From positions 1 to 21,671 of the forward strand of contig JASHQF010000098.1 of the NCBI GenBank assembly GCA_030037695.1: DNA of 21,671 nt. Direction: 5' to 3'. The translations under genes and the position numbers were made by a program. The DNA is from Thermoplasmata archaeon. Its GTDB lineage: Archaea; Thermoplasmatota; Thermoplasmata; Lutacidiplasmatales; UBA184. The notes under the pieces are model-generated. The model ran no database searches, was not told where the DNA came from, and worked only from the letters and a program-made list of their open reading frames with translations. Each line of letters opens with the position of its first letter. The first letter of the stretch is position 1. Positions 1 through 7,236 of the stretch are shown here, in pieces.

Positions 1-443
1 CGGCAGAGGAGCATCGCCTCGCCGATCGCGGTCGACCCATCGTAGAGCGAGGCGTTGGCGACGTCCACTCCGGTCAGCTCGACCCAGAGGCTCTGGAACT
101 CGAACAGGGCCCGGAGCGTGCCCTGGCTCGCCTCGGCCTGGTACGGGGTGTACGACGTGTAGAACTCGCTCCGCGAGAGGATCGCGTCGACCGCCGCGGG
201 AAGGTAGCGGTGCGCCACCCGCCCCCCGAGGAACGAGGCGAATCTCGGGAGCGGGCGGTTCCGATCGAGGACGCGGTCGACCTCCCGTACGACGTCGAGC
301 TCCTCGCGGGCCGGGCCCACCCCGAGACGACCGATCCGGGCTTTCTTCGGGACGTCCCGGAACAGCTCGTCGACGCTCGCGAGCCCGAGTGCGCCGAGGA
401 GCGACGCCTCCTCTTCCGGCCCGTCCGGGATCCACCGAGGCAC
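1..443 (-). CDS. gcvPA: Glycine decarboxylase (P-protein) subunit 1, N-terminal part, cut by window edge
   Basis: This is the N-terminal 147 codons of the alpha half of the split, PLP-dependent glycine dehydrogenase of the glycine cleavage system, which decarboxylates glycine and passes aminomethyl to lipoylated GcvH. Reading the reverse strand gives the family signature FYTSYTPYQAEASQG, followed by LFEFQSLWVELTGVDVANAS and LYDGSTAIGEAM, which are highly characteristic of GcvPA. The C-terminal part and presumably gcvPB lie before base 1. The start is taken as GTG at 443 (minus). A TAA stop lies 14 codons upstream in frame with no other start codon between, so the N-terminus begins at PRWIPDG, slightly shorter than the usual RYIP start. 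A TATA-like CTTTAACC lies about 40 nt upstream. The gene is transcribed divergently from the NOG1-type GTPase. The assignment is firm; the start codon is less so. Confidence 0.9.
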   Translation of the reverse strand, partial: MPRWIPDGPEEEASLLGALGLASVDELFRDVPKKARIGRLGVGPAREELDVVREVDRVLDRNRPLPRFASFLGGRVAHRYLPAAVDAILSRSEFYTSYTPYQAEASQGTLRALFEFQSLWVELTGVDVANASLYDGSTAIGEAMLLC

Positions 444-477
444 GAACCGTCGCCCGGGCGGGACGGACCCGGGCGGC

Positions 478-487
478 GGTTAAAGGC
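478..487 (-). promoter_or_regulatory. TATA-like box for gcvPA
   Basis: The minus strand reads CTTTAACCGC, an AT island in a very GC-rich intergenic region, centred about 40 nt upstream of the gcvPA GTG. With the usual archaeal spacing of about 26 nt to the transcription start, this predicts a leader of about 13 nt. Confidence 0.4.
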
Positions 488-551
488 GTTCGCGTCCGGG
501 CGGCCCTTCGGCCGGGGCCGGCCGACGTTGCGTCCCCCGGATCGGGGGAGA

Positions 552-560
552 ACGTTAATC
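552..560 (+). promoter_or_regulatory. TATA-like box for NOG1-type GTPase
   Basis: ACGTTAATC lies centred about 29 nt upstream of the ATG at 586. That spacing fits a leaderless or nearly leaderless archaeal transcript. No Shine-Dalgarno sequence precedes the ATG. Confidence 0.5.
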
Positions 561-585
561 CGGTCGGCCCGCACCCCTCCGGTCG

Positions 586-1668
586 ATGCCTCGACCTCCG
601 ACGAAGCGCGCCCGACGCTCGGAAACGCCCCGGCCCCCGCCGTCGGTCGAGATCCTGGACATCGCGTTCCGCCGGGGCTCCCTCGTCACGCCCCACGGCC
701 GATCGAAGGCCGAGCGGGATCGCCTCCGGGCCGAGCTCAAGGTCGTGCGCAGCTCGGCCACGGTGCTCCGCCACCTCCGGCTGGAAAGCCGTCGTGTCGC
801 GGAGCGACTGCGCGGATCGTTCGACGCCGAGCTCGTCGACCGCACGTTCGGGCGGGGCACGGCGGGTCGGTCGCTCGCGCGCCTTCGGCACGCCGAGGAG
901 CGGATCCGGGGCGCGGCCCGAGAGGCCGAGCGAGCGGCCCAGACCGCGCCCGACCACCCGGCGCTCGGCGAGGTCGTTCGGGCGTTCTACGGTCGCCTGG
1001 CGAGCTTCGTCCGGGAGATCGATCCGGACCTGCTCCGTCTCCGCAAGATCGATCGGTTCCTGGACGTTCGGCCCCGGCTGCTCCCGGCGGCTCCGGTCGT
1101 CGTCATCGCCGGGTTCCCCAACGTCGGCAAGTCGTCGCTGGTCGCGCGGATGTCGAGCGCTCGGCCGAAGGTCGCCGATTATCCGTTCACGACGCTCTCG
1201 ATCGCGGTCGGTCACGCCGATCTCGGCTTCGACCGACTCCAGGTCGTCGACACGCCCGGGGTGCTCGGGCGCTCGCGTCGCGCGAACCCGGCGGAGACGG
1301 AAGCGTCCACGGCGGTCGAGCGGGCGGCGAACGCCGTCGTCTTCGTCCTCGATCCGACCGAGACGTGCGGCTACCCGCTGGCCGAACAGGAGCAGCTCCT
1401 GTCCCGGTGGAAGGAGGAGTACCCGTCGCTGCCGATCGTCGCGGTAGAGACGAAGGCCGACCTCCTCGCCCGTCCGACCGATAGGCTTCGGGTATCGGCG
1501 GTCACGGGCGAGGGGATCGAGACCCTGCGCGAGCAGCTGCGGGCGGTCCTTCCCCCGACGCCCGAGCCCGCGGCCCCTGTCCCGGACGGGCCCGTGGGCG
1601 ACGAGGAGCCCCCGACGGCCCCTGAGGACGAGCGGACCCCGTCCCGCCCGAGGAGGCGCTCGCGGTGA
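586..1668 (+). CDS. NOG1-family (Obg-like) GTPase
   Basis: This is a 360-residue GTPase of the NOG1 family, whose eukaryotic member acts in 60S subunit assembly; a role in large-subunit biogenesis is inferred here. A helical N-terminal region (about 1-170) precedes the G domain. G1 is GFPNVGKSS (176-184), followed by the family segment ADYPFTTLSI that carries G2, G3 DTPG (222-225) and G5 VSA (303-305). G4 is TKAD (289-292) rather than the usual NKxD. The family-typical VFVLDPTETCGYPL follows G3, with the P-T-E-T-C-G-Y run seen in archaeal NOG1. The last 45 or so residues are a Pro/Glu/Arg-rich tail, probably disordered. The stop overlaps the start of the Rieske gene (GTGA), implying translational coupling. 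The family assignment is firm; the role of the tail is unknown. Confidence 0.9.
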   Translation: MPRPPTKRARRSETPRPPPSVEILDIAFRRGSLVTPHGRSKAERDRLRAELKVVRSSATVLRHLRLESRRVAERLRGSFDAELVDRTFGRGTAGRSLARLRHAEERIRGAAREAERAAQTAPDHPALGEVVRAFYGRLASFVREIDPDLLRLRKIDRFLDVRPRLLPAAPVVVIAGFPNVGKSSLVARMSSARPKVADYPFTTLSIAVGHADLGFDRLQVVDTPGVLGRSRRANPAETEASTAVERAANAVVFVLDPTETCGYPLAEQEQLLSRWKEEYPSLPIVAVETKADLLARPTDRLRVSAVTGEGIETLREQLRAVLPPTPEPAAPVPDGPVGDEEPPTAPEDERTPSRPRRRSR

Positions 1669-2012
1669 GCTGGCAGGCGACCGGGGTCGTCGCGACGACG
1701 CTCGCGGAGGGGGCCCTGCGGGAGCTCCTGCTCGACGGCCGCTCGGTGGTGCTGACCCGGCTCGGGGGATCGATCGTGGCGTTCGACGGCTACTGCCCGC
1801 ACCAGGGTGGGCTGCTCGTCGAGGGCCGGCTCGCGGCCGGCCGGATCGTCTGCCCGGTGCACGAGGCGGCGTTCGATCCCGTCTCGGGCGAGGTCCGTGC
1901 GGACCCGTTCGGGACCGAGCCGCCCGCGGGGGGCGTCGCTCCGCTGCCCACGTTCCGCGTCCGGCTCGCCGGAGGCTCGGTCGAAGTGGAGCTTCCGGAG
2001 CCCCCGCGGTGA
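1665..2012 (+). CDS. Rieske-type [2Fe-2S] ferredoxin
   Basis: This is a 115-residue soluble single-domain Rieske protein, expected to carry electrons in the cytoplasm. The cluster ligands are visible: C44-P-H46 in GYCPHQGG and C63-P-V-H66 in CPVHEAAFD, 16 residues apart between the two boxes. The spacing and the following FDPVSGEV strand match the stand-alone ferredoxin subunits of dioxygenase and nitrite-reductase-like systems. There is no signal peptide or membrane anchor, which argues against a cytochrome bc-type Rieske. The GTG start overlaps the preceding GTPase stop by 4 nt, and the 3' end lies 2 nt from the convergent aCPSF2 gene. No oxygenase or reductase partner is present in the window, so its redox partner is unknown. 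Confidence 0.9.
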   Translation: MSWQATGVVATTLAEGALRELLLDGRSVVLTRLGGSIVAFDGYCPHQGGLLVEGRLAAGRIVCPVHEAAFDPVSGEVRADPFGTEPPAGGVAPLPTFRVRLAGGSVEVELPEPPR

Positions 2013-2014
2013 AG

Positions 2015-3247
2015 TTACAGCTCGAACGGCTGGCCGTTCTCCGGGAGCACGACGTCGGCCGACGGGGCGAGGGCGTCCCGTAGCAGCTCGCGCTGGTCCC
2101 CGTGCATCAGCACGATCGTCTCGGCGTGGGTCCGCTCGGCGAACCGGACCAGGTCGGAGTGGCCGGCGTGGGCGGAGAAGTCGAACTTCGCGATCTCGCA
2201 CGCCGGTCGGATCGTCGTGCCGTCGACGGTGAGCGTTCCCTGGTCGAGGAGCTGCCGGCCGTTGGAGCCCTCGACCTGGAACCCGGTGAGGTAGATCGAC
2301 GATGCCGCGTCCTGGTGGAGCTCGTTGAGGTAGTACAGCACCGGGCCGCCGTCGAGCATGCCGCCGGTCGTCACCACGACGTCGGCCTCGCGGAGCGCGC
2401 GCTTCCGGTCCCCGGGGGACTCGACGACATGGACCCCCTCCAGGGCCCGGCGGAAGCGTCGCCCGTCGGCCAGGAACTCCGGGGCGGCGGAGTAGACGGC
2501 GTTCACCGCGCGCGCCATCCCGTCCAGGTACGTCTCGAACCCCGCGCGGTCGAGCGCCATCAGGACCTCCTGCGCACGGCCGACCGCGAACGCGGGGACG
2601 ATCACCTTCCCGCCCCGGGCCACCGTCGCCGCGATCCGGTCGCGGAACAGCTGCTCGGTCTCCCGCCGGTCCGGGTGCTCGCGGCCGGCGTACGTCGACT
2701 CCATGACCAGGATGTCGCACGCGACCTCCTCCGCCGCCGGGGTGAGGTGGGTCGGGATCGTCTGGAGGTCCCCCGTGAACAGGACGTCCTTGGCGCCGCG
2801 GTAGAGGACCATCGACGCCCCGGGGATGTGCCCCGCGCCGGCGAGCTCGATCTCGATGCCGCGGTGGTGGAAGGCGCCCCCCGGGTGGATCGCCGTGGTC
2901 CGGGCCTCGAGGGCGCGGATGTCCATCGGGGTGTACGGCGGGAGGTAGCCCTCGAGCCGCGCGACCTTGAGCGAGTCCTTCGTCAGGAGCTCGGCGACGG
3001 CGAGCGTGACGGGAGTGGCTACGAGGCGGCTCTTCGGGAGGCGGCTCAGGAGCGGCGTCATCCCGGAGTGGTCGAGGTGGGCGTGGGAGAGGATCGCGAG
3101 ATCGAGATGGGTCGGCAGCGGCCGCGGGTAGGCCGGGGGGTCCGTCGGGGTGAGCCCGTAGTCGAACAGGAGCGTTCGCCCGCCGTCGCGCACGACGAGG
3201 CCCAGCGAGCCGACCTCCGACGCGCCCCCGAGGAACCTCAGCTCCAC
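2015..3247 (-). CDS. Beta-CASP metallo-beta-lactamase ribonuclease, aCPSF2-like
   Basis: This 410-residue zinc-dependent RNase belongs to the CPSF/YSH1 group and is expected to cut or degrade mRNA. MBL motifs are HAHLDH (55-60: H55, H57, D59, H60), AGHIPGA with H140, and TGD with D160. Beta-CASP motif A is MESTY with E183; motif B lies in FDFSAHAGHSDL with H360; motif C is LMHGD with H382. The length fits aCPSF2. It lacks the N-terminal KH region of the larger (about 630-650 residues) aCPSF1, the archaeal termination factor. The GTG start at 3247 is supported by MELRFLGGASEVG, the normal family N-terminus, and by a TATA-like box 26 nt upstream. It is divergent from the phosphatase operon and ends 2 nt from the Rieske gene. 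Confidence 0.93.
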   Translation of the reverse strand: MELRFLGGASEVGSLGLVVRDGGRTLLFDYGLTPTDPPAYPRPLPTHLDLAILSHAHLDHSGMTPLLSRLPKSRLVATPVTLAVAELLTKDSLKVARLEGYLPPYTPMDIRALEARTTAIHPGGAFHHRGIEIELAGAGHIPGASMVLYRGAKDVLFTGDLQTIPTHLTPAAEEVACDILVMESTYAGREHPDRRETEQLFRDRIAATVARGGKVIVPAFAVGRAQEVLMALDRAGFETYLDGMARAVNAVYSAAPEFLADGRRFRRALEGVHVVESPGDRKRALREADVVVTTGGMLDGGPVLYYLNELHQDAASSIYLTGFQVEGSNGRQLLDQGTLTVDGTTIRPACEIAKFDFSAHAGHSDLVRFAERTHAETIVLMHGDQRELLRDALAPSADVVLPENGQPFEL

Positions 3248-3268
3248 GGCCCGCGCGACCGGCCGCCG

Positions 3269-3278
3269 AAGATAACAG
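3269..3278 (-). promoter_or_regulatory. TATA-like box for aCPSF2 gene
   Basis: The minus strand reads CTGTTATCTT, centred 26 nt before the GTG at 3247. This is the spacing expected for a leaderless archaeal mRNA. Confidence 0.5.
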
Positions 3279-3341
3279 GGGCGGTCGAGCGGGGCGGTCG
3301 CGCCAACAAAGCGTCAAGTCCTCGGTCCCCGTTCGGCGCAC

Positions 3342-4148
3342 GTGCCGCGATCGGCCGCCGGGGAGCTCGGTACGCTCTACCGCCTCGCCCTCGCGGTCCA
3401 GCGCGCGGTCCGGGACGCGGGTGGCTCGCCTCGCCGCAGCGATGTCGTCGGGATCGGCGCCACCGGCTCGCCGACCGAGGCGATCGACCGCCTCGCCGAG
3501 ACCACGATCGTCGAGGGCCTGGAGGCGGAGCGCGTCGACTGGAACGTCGTCTCCGAGGAGGCCGGCACGATCGCGCGCGGCGGGGACCGCACGCTCGTCG
3601 TCGATCCGATCGACGGGACGTCGAACGCCCTCCGCCGCCTCCCGTTCTCCTCGGTCTCCCTCGCGCTCGGCGCCGGAACGCTCGGGGGGATCGACCTCGG
3701 GCTCGTGCGAGACCTCGCCCGCGGGACGACCTGGTGGGCAGCTCGCGGCGATGGCGCGTACGTCGACGGGCGACGCATCCGCCCGCGGCCGTGGACGAAG
3801 GGCCGGGAGGTCCTCCTCGTCAACCTCGGGATCGGGGCCTCGGAGCGCTGCTCCCGCCTCGCGGCGACGGCCCAGCGGGTCCGGTCGCTCGGGTGCGCTT
3901 CGCTCGAGATGGCGCTCGTCGCCCAGGGATCGGCCGACGGCTACGTCTTCGAGGCGGCGTCGGAGCGGAACCTCCGGCCGACCGACATCGCGGGGGCCTA
4001 CCGGATCGTGCTGGAGGCGGGCGGGGGCGTCTCGGCGGCGGACGGCGGCTCGCTCGACGGGCTGCCGCTGTCGGCCGCGTCGCGCACCTCCGTCCTCGCC
4101 TGGGGGGACGCCGCGTTCGGCCGCTCGCTCCGGAGCGGGGGACCGTGA
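3342..4148 (+). CDS. Inositol monophosphatase/FBPase-family phosphatase (possible NADP phosphatase)
   Basis: This is a 268-residue Mg-dependent, Li-sensitive-type sugar phosphatase. The metal site is visible as VVSEEAG (E72, E73) and VVDPIDGTSNA (D88, D91). The C-terminal motif is PTDIAGAYRIVLEAGG, with D215 where bacterial SuhB has W-D. Archaeal members act variously on inositol-1-phosphate, fructose-1,6-bisphosphate or NADP. Its stop overlaps the NAD kinase start (GTGA). In Methanocaldococcus jannaschii the same two activities are fused in MJ0917 (NADP phosphatase plus NAD kinase), so control of the NAD/NADP balance is a reasonable inference. The GTG start is chosen because the N-terminal helix begins there; a weak AT patch (AACAAAGC, about 3304-3311) lies about 34 nt upstream. 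The substrate cannot be fixed from sequence. Confidence 0.88.
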   Translation: MPRSAAGELGTLYRLALAVQRAVRDAGGSPRRSDVVGIGATGSPTEAIDRLAETTIVEGLEAERVDWNVVSEEAGTIARGGDRTLVVDPIDGTSNALRRLPFSSVSLALGAGTLGGIDLGLVRDLARGTTWWAARGDGAYVDGRRIRPRPWTKGREVLLVNLGIGASERCSRLAATAQRVRSLGCASLEMALVAQGSADGYVFEAASERNLRPTDIAGAYRIVLEAGGGVSAADGGSLDGLPLSAASRTSVLAWGDAAFGRSLRSGGP

Positions 4149-5017
4149 AGGTCGGGGTCACGGCCAACCCGACGAAGCCGACCGCGCTCGACGTCGCCCG
4201 CCGGGTCCTCGGCCGGCTCGAGGGCCGCGCGGAGGTGGTGCTCGCGGAGAACGCGGCCGACGCGGCTCCGCAGCTCGCGCCCCGGCCGCTCGAGGGGATC
4301 GCGGCGGACGCGCTCGTCGCGATCGGGGGCGACGGCACGTTCCTCGCCGCGCTCCGGCGCACGCGACTCCCCCTCCTGCCGATCTCCGTGGGCACCGTCG
4401 GGATCCTCGCCGAGATCGACGGCCGACGGTCGGCCGACGTCGATCGCGCGATCGACCAGCTCCTGGACGGACGCTACCAGCTCGAGGAGCCGATGAAGCT
4501 CGCCGCCCAGCTCGCGGGGGGACCGCTCCCGGACGCCACCAACGAGTACGTGGTCCATTCCGAGCGGGTCGGGAAGATGGGACGGTTCGAGCTCGCGATC
4601 AACGGCCGGACGGCGGGAACGGTCCAGGCCGACGGGCTGATCGTCGCGACGCCGATCGGTTCGACGGCGTACGCGCTGAGCTCGCTCGGCCCGGTCGTCG
4701 ATCCCGCCGTCGAGGGGATCGTCGTCACCTCGATCGCGCCGTTCCGGGTCGGCGCCCGGGCCCTGGTCGTCGATCCCCTCGCGACGGTCGCCGTGCGTTC
4801 GGTCGGTCGGTCGGGCGCGATCGCGGTCGCGGACGGCGAGGGGGAGGTCCCCCTCGCGTCGGGCGAGTCGGTGACGATCCACCGGTCGCCGAGGCGCGCC
4901 GCGTTCGTCCGGTTCGGGGTCCCGTTCTTCGAGCGGCTGCGGGGCAAGCGGATCCTCCCCTGGGACGATCCCCCGCCCGGGGAGGCTGGGGATGCCGTTC
5001 TTCCGCCCCGCGCGTAA
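4145..5017 (+). CDS. nadK: NAD kinase (ATP/polyphosphate-NAD kinase)
   Basis: This 290-residue cytosolic enzyme phosphorylates NAD to NADP. The signature GGDGTF lies at residues 61-66, the NE motif in ATNEYVVH at 133-134, and the conserved block DGLIVATPIGSTAYALSSLGP at about 163-183. All are in the expected order and the length is normal. The reading frame is open far upstream, but the true N-terminus is the GTG at 4145 (MKVGVTANP), which overlaps the upstream phosphatase stop by 4 nt and begins with the first beta strand of the fold. The C-terminus overlaps the JAMM gene by 26 nt. The three genes probably form one coupled operon. The assignment is firm. Confidence 0.95.
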   Translation: MKVGVTANPTKPTALDVARRVLGRLEGRAEVVLAENAADAAPQLAPRPLEGIAADALVAIGGDGTFLAALRRTRLPLLPISVGTVGILAEIDGRRSADVDRAIDQLLDGRYQLEEPMKLAAQLAGGPLPDATNEYVVHSERVGKMGRFELAINGRTAGTVQADGLIVATPIGSTAYALSSLGPVVDPAVEGIVVTSIAPFRVGARALVVDPLATVAVRSVGRSGAIAVADGEGEVPLASGESVTIHRSPRRAAFVRFGVPFFERLRGKRILPWDDPPPGEAGDAVLPPRA

Positions 5018-5519
5018 GCGCGCACCGGGCGGGCCCGCCCTCGGCGCGACGCCGCAGTCGATCACGCGGCGCGCCCTCGACAGCGCCCTCGCCAGCGCCG
5101 CCTCCTCCTACCCGAACGAGTTCGGCGGGGTGCTGCGCGCCGACCCGCCCGGGGTGATCTCCGAGATCCTCCACCTGCCCGGGACGACCGCCGGCCGGCG
5201 GCACGCGAACTTCCAGCTGTACATGCTCCCGGTCGACCTCACGGTCGTCGGGACCGTCCACTCGCACCCCTCCGGGGCGCTCCAGCCGTCCGACGCCGAC
5301 CTAAGGCTGTTCCGCGGCTGGGGGCGTCGTCACCTGATCCTCGGCGCCCCGTTCGGTCCCGGGGCCTGGCGCGCCTACGACGGGAACGGCCGGGAGACCC
5401 GGCTCGCGGTCGTCGAACGCTCGCAGGGCCGCCTCGGACCCCTCGCGAGCCGGCCGTACGTGCCGCCCACGGCGCCCGACCCGGCGCTCTCGGGGGAGTT
5501 CCCGAGCGACGAGGCGTAG
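4992..5519 (+). CDS. JAMM/MPN+ metalloprotease (desampylase-like)
   Basis: This is a 175-residue zinc isopeptidase-type domain. The JAMM signature is complete: E43 in PNEFGGVL, then H90-S-H92-P with S100 and D103 in the downstream SDAD, i.e. HSHPx6SxxD. Archaeal single-domain JAMM proteins, such as HvJAMM1, remove ubiquitin-like SAMP proteins from targets; that function is inferred. No ubiquitin-like or E1-like gene is in the window. The N-terminus (about 20 residues, basic and Pro-rich) and the C-terminal about 25 residues are extra to the fold. The ATG at 4992 lies inside the NAD kinase gene, giving a 26-nt overlap. The 3' end is 10 nt from the convergent radical SAM gene. Confidence 0.9.
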   Translation: MPFFRPARKRAPGGPALGATPQSITRRALDSALASAASSYPNEFGGVLRADPPGVISEILHLPGTTAGRRHANFQLYMLPVDLTVVGTVHSHPSGALQPSDADLRLFRGWGRRHLILGAPFGPGAWRAYDGNGRETRLAVVERSQGRLGPLASRPYVPPTAPDPALSGEFPSDEA

Positions 5520-5529
5520 CCCCGCGGGA

Positions 5530-7122
5530 TCACTCGCGCACGGGGATCGTCGGCACGGGCAGGTGCTCCGGGGTCCGGTTCGGGTCGACGATCTCCCGGC
5601 CGGGCCGGACGGAGCGGCTCTCGAGGCCGTGCATCTTCATGATCATCTCGAGGAACGCGATGAACCCGCGGAACGCGCCCCGGTAGAGCTGCGTGTGGCT
5701 CCCCTCCCAGTCGAAGAAGTCGGCGAGCATCCGCTTGGACTGCCGCACCCCGTGCGTGAGCGCCCGCTTCAGGAGCTCCTCCTGCAGCGGGGAGAGCCGG
5801 TCCCGCCGGAACCAGTCCCGGGACTTGAGGTGCCCGAGCGGCACGAAGAACATCGGGACGAGCAGCGCCTTGAAGTCCCAGAGGTCGTCGATCAGGTCGA
5901 TCGTCCGCGCCACGTCCTCCTCGGTCTCCTGCGGGAGGCCGACGATGAACGTGCACGCCGGATAGACGTGGTTGTCGTTCATGAGCCCCGCCGCCTGGAC
6001 GACGAGCTCGGGCCACTGCGACGCCTTGAACGGCGCAACCTTCCCCGGCATCGCGGCGGTGATCATGTGGGGCGAGCCGGTCTCGACGCCGACCTCGACC
6101 CCCCACCAGCCCTGCTTGTCGTCGATCAGGACCTCGGCGCACTTGCTGAGGAGCTTCGGCTTGGTCATCAGGCTCGCTATGGCGACGTGGCTCCAGCCGA
6201 CCTGCTCGTAGTACCGCTTCGCGAGCCGGAGGAGCGGGATCAGCTTCTCCTCGTGGGGCATCACGTTCGGGCTGCCGTAGAAGTAGACGTCGTCGGAGTG
6301 CAGGAGGCCCTTGCGGACCCCGATCTGGGCGTTGACCCGGAGCTCCTCCTCGATCTTGGAGAGCGGGTACCACCGGGTCGGGCGGGTCGTCACGGAGCAG
6401 AACGAGCAGCCGCGGCAGCAACCCCGCCCGATCTCGATGAGGCCGTTGACGCTGGGGAACTTGATCGACGAGATCTGCTCGACGCCCGGCGCCTCCTTCG
6501 GCGTGAGGACGACGTGGGGCGGCAGGAACTCGTCGTGGAGCGCCTTGCGGACGATCTCCCGGACGAACTGGTCGCTCTCCCCCTCGACGACCGAGTCGAC
6601 CCCGCCGAACGAGTCGACGAACTCCTGGATGAACGGCAGCTTGGCCCGCGTCGCGGGCGAGAGCTGCCAGGCGCACGGGCCCCCGGCGATGATCTTGAGC
6701 CCCTGCTTGCGCGCCTCGACGACCGCGGGCTGCGTCAGCATCCGCTTGAAGTTCACGCAGTTGAGCGTCTCCTTGCGCATCACCCCGCCGAACGTCGAGC
6801 TCGGGGGGTTGAGGCCGAAGTAGTCGTGCCCCGAGACGAGCAGCACCTTCGCCTCCCCGGGCATGTAGCGCGCGAGATGCGACGGGTGGACGATCCGGGC
6901 GTCGAAGCCGGCGTCGATCAGCGACGCCTCGATCTTGCGCATGCCGTAGGGGGCCTGCTGCGGGAAGCCGTTCTCGTCGACCGGCATCACCGGGTAGAAC
7001 AGGCGCCGGTAGACCGACTCCGGGAAGATGTAGGCCGGGGTCGTCGTCCCGAACCCCAGGAACTCCTTCCCGTGGTGGTTGCTCATCATCGTCCAGTCGC
7101 ACGTGATGACGACTTCGGGCAT
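5530..7122 (-). CDS. Radical SAM protein with B12-binding-like N-terminal domain, function unknown
   Basis: This is a 530-residue protein. The [4Fe-4S] ligands are C235, C239 and C242 in RGCCRGCSFC (CxxxCxxC), with an additional C236. The N-terminal about 200 residues resemble the cobalamin-binding (Rossmann) domain of COG1032-type proteins (PYGMRKIEASLIDAGFDARI, then KVLLVSGHDYFG, KIIAGGP and VVEGESD), but I see no DxHxxG histidine motif, so B12 binding is uncertain. After the cluster comes the TIM-barrel core, including GVEVGVETGS at the usual SAM-binding strand and FIVGLPQETEEDV. The C-terminal about 110 residues are aromatic and basic and typical of the group. Close relatives are methylthiotransferase- or methylase-like, but no substrate is recognisable. 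It has its own TATA-like box and a strong Shine-Dalgarno sequence. The gene upstream on this strand encodes a small zinc protein. Confidence 0.85.
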   Translation of the reverse strand: MPEVVITCDWTMMSNHHGKEFLGFGTTTPAYIFPESVYRRLFYPVMPVDENGFPQQAPYGMRKIEASLIDAGFDARIVHPSHLARYMPGEAKVLLVSGHDYFGLNPPSSTFGGVMRKETLNCVNFKRMLTQPAVVEARKQGLKIIAGGPCAWQLSPATRAKLPFIQEFVDSFGGVDSVVEGESDQFVREIVRKALHDEFLPPHVVLTPKEAPGVEQISSIKFPSVNGLIEIGRGCCRGCSFCSVTTRPTRWYPLSKIEEELRVNAQIGVRKGLLHSDDVYFYGSPNVMPHEEKLIPLLRLAKRYYEQVGWSHVAIASLMTKPKLLSKCAEVLIDDKQGWWGVEVGVETGSPHMITAAMPGKVAPFKASQWPELVVQAAGLMNDNHVYPACTFIVGLPQETEEDVARTIDLIDDLWDFKALLVPMFFVPLGHLKSRDWFRRDRLSPLQEELLKRALTHGVRQSKRMLADFFDWEGSHTQLYRGAFRGFIAFLEMIMKMHGLESRSVRPGREIVDPNRTPEHLPVPTIPVRE

Positions 7123-7132
7123 CGAACGGTGA

Positions 7133-7141
7133 CCCCTCCTT
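7133..7141 (-). promoter_or_regulatory. Shine-Dalgarno sequence of radical SAM gene
   Basis: The minus strand reads AAGGAGGGG ending 10 nt before the ATG at 7122. It is one of the few clear ribosome binding sites in the window, where most genes look leaderless, and it supports the chosen start. Confidence 0.6.
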
Positions 7142-7172
7142 GCGGAGCGTCGCCGAGTCCACGAAGTCGCCG

Positions 7173-7182
7173 CCTTTTAACC
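7173..7182 (-). promoter_or_regulatory. TATA-like box for radical SAM gene
   Basis: The minus strand reads GGTTAAAAGG, centred about 55 nt before the ATG. This predicts a leader of about 29 nt that would contain the Shine-Dalgarno sequence. A second AT patch (GAAAATACAC, minus) lies a little further upstream. Confidence 0.5.
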
Positions 7183-7209
7183 TTGCTGAGGTGTGTATTT
7201 TCGGGCGCC

Positions 7210-7236
7210 GCCCGGCCCCCGAGGCGGGGCCCGGGC
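7210..7236. repeat. GC-rich inverted repeat after the zinc-protein gene
   Basis: GCCCGGCCCCC and GGGGCCCGGGC form an inverted repeat with one bulge and a short loop. It begins at the last base of the zinc-protein stop codon and sits between that gene and the radical SAM promoter. It could form a 3' hairpin in the minus-strand transcript, but no U-tract follows in that direction, so I do not call it a terminator. Confidence 0.4.

Noticed and set aside
1371..3341. About 656-codon open minus-strand frame over aCPSF2
   Set aside because: It is out of frame with the aCPSF2 motifs and runs antisense to the Rieske and GTPase genes; composition marks it as a shadow.
2102..4144. Long open plus-strand frame running into the NAD kinase gene
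   Set aside because: It is antisense to aCPSF2 and then overlaps the phosphatase; the translation is Arg/Asp/Val-rich with no motifs. Only the part from 4145 is NAD kinase. High G+C removes stop codons from shadow frames.
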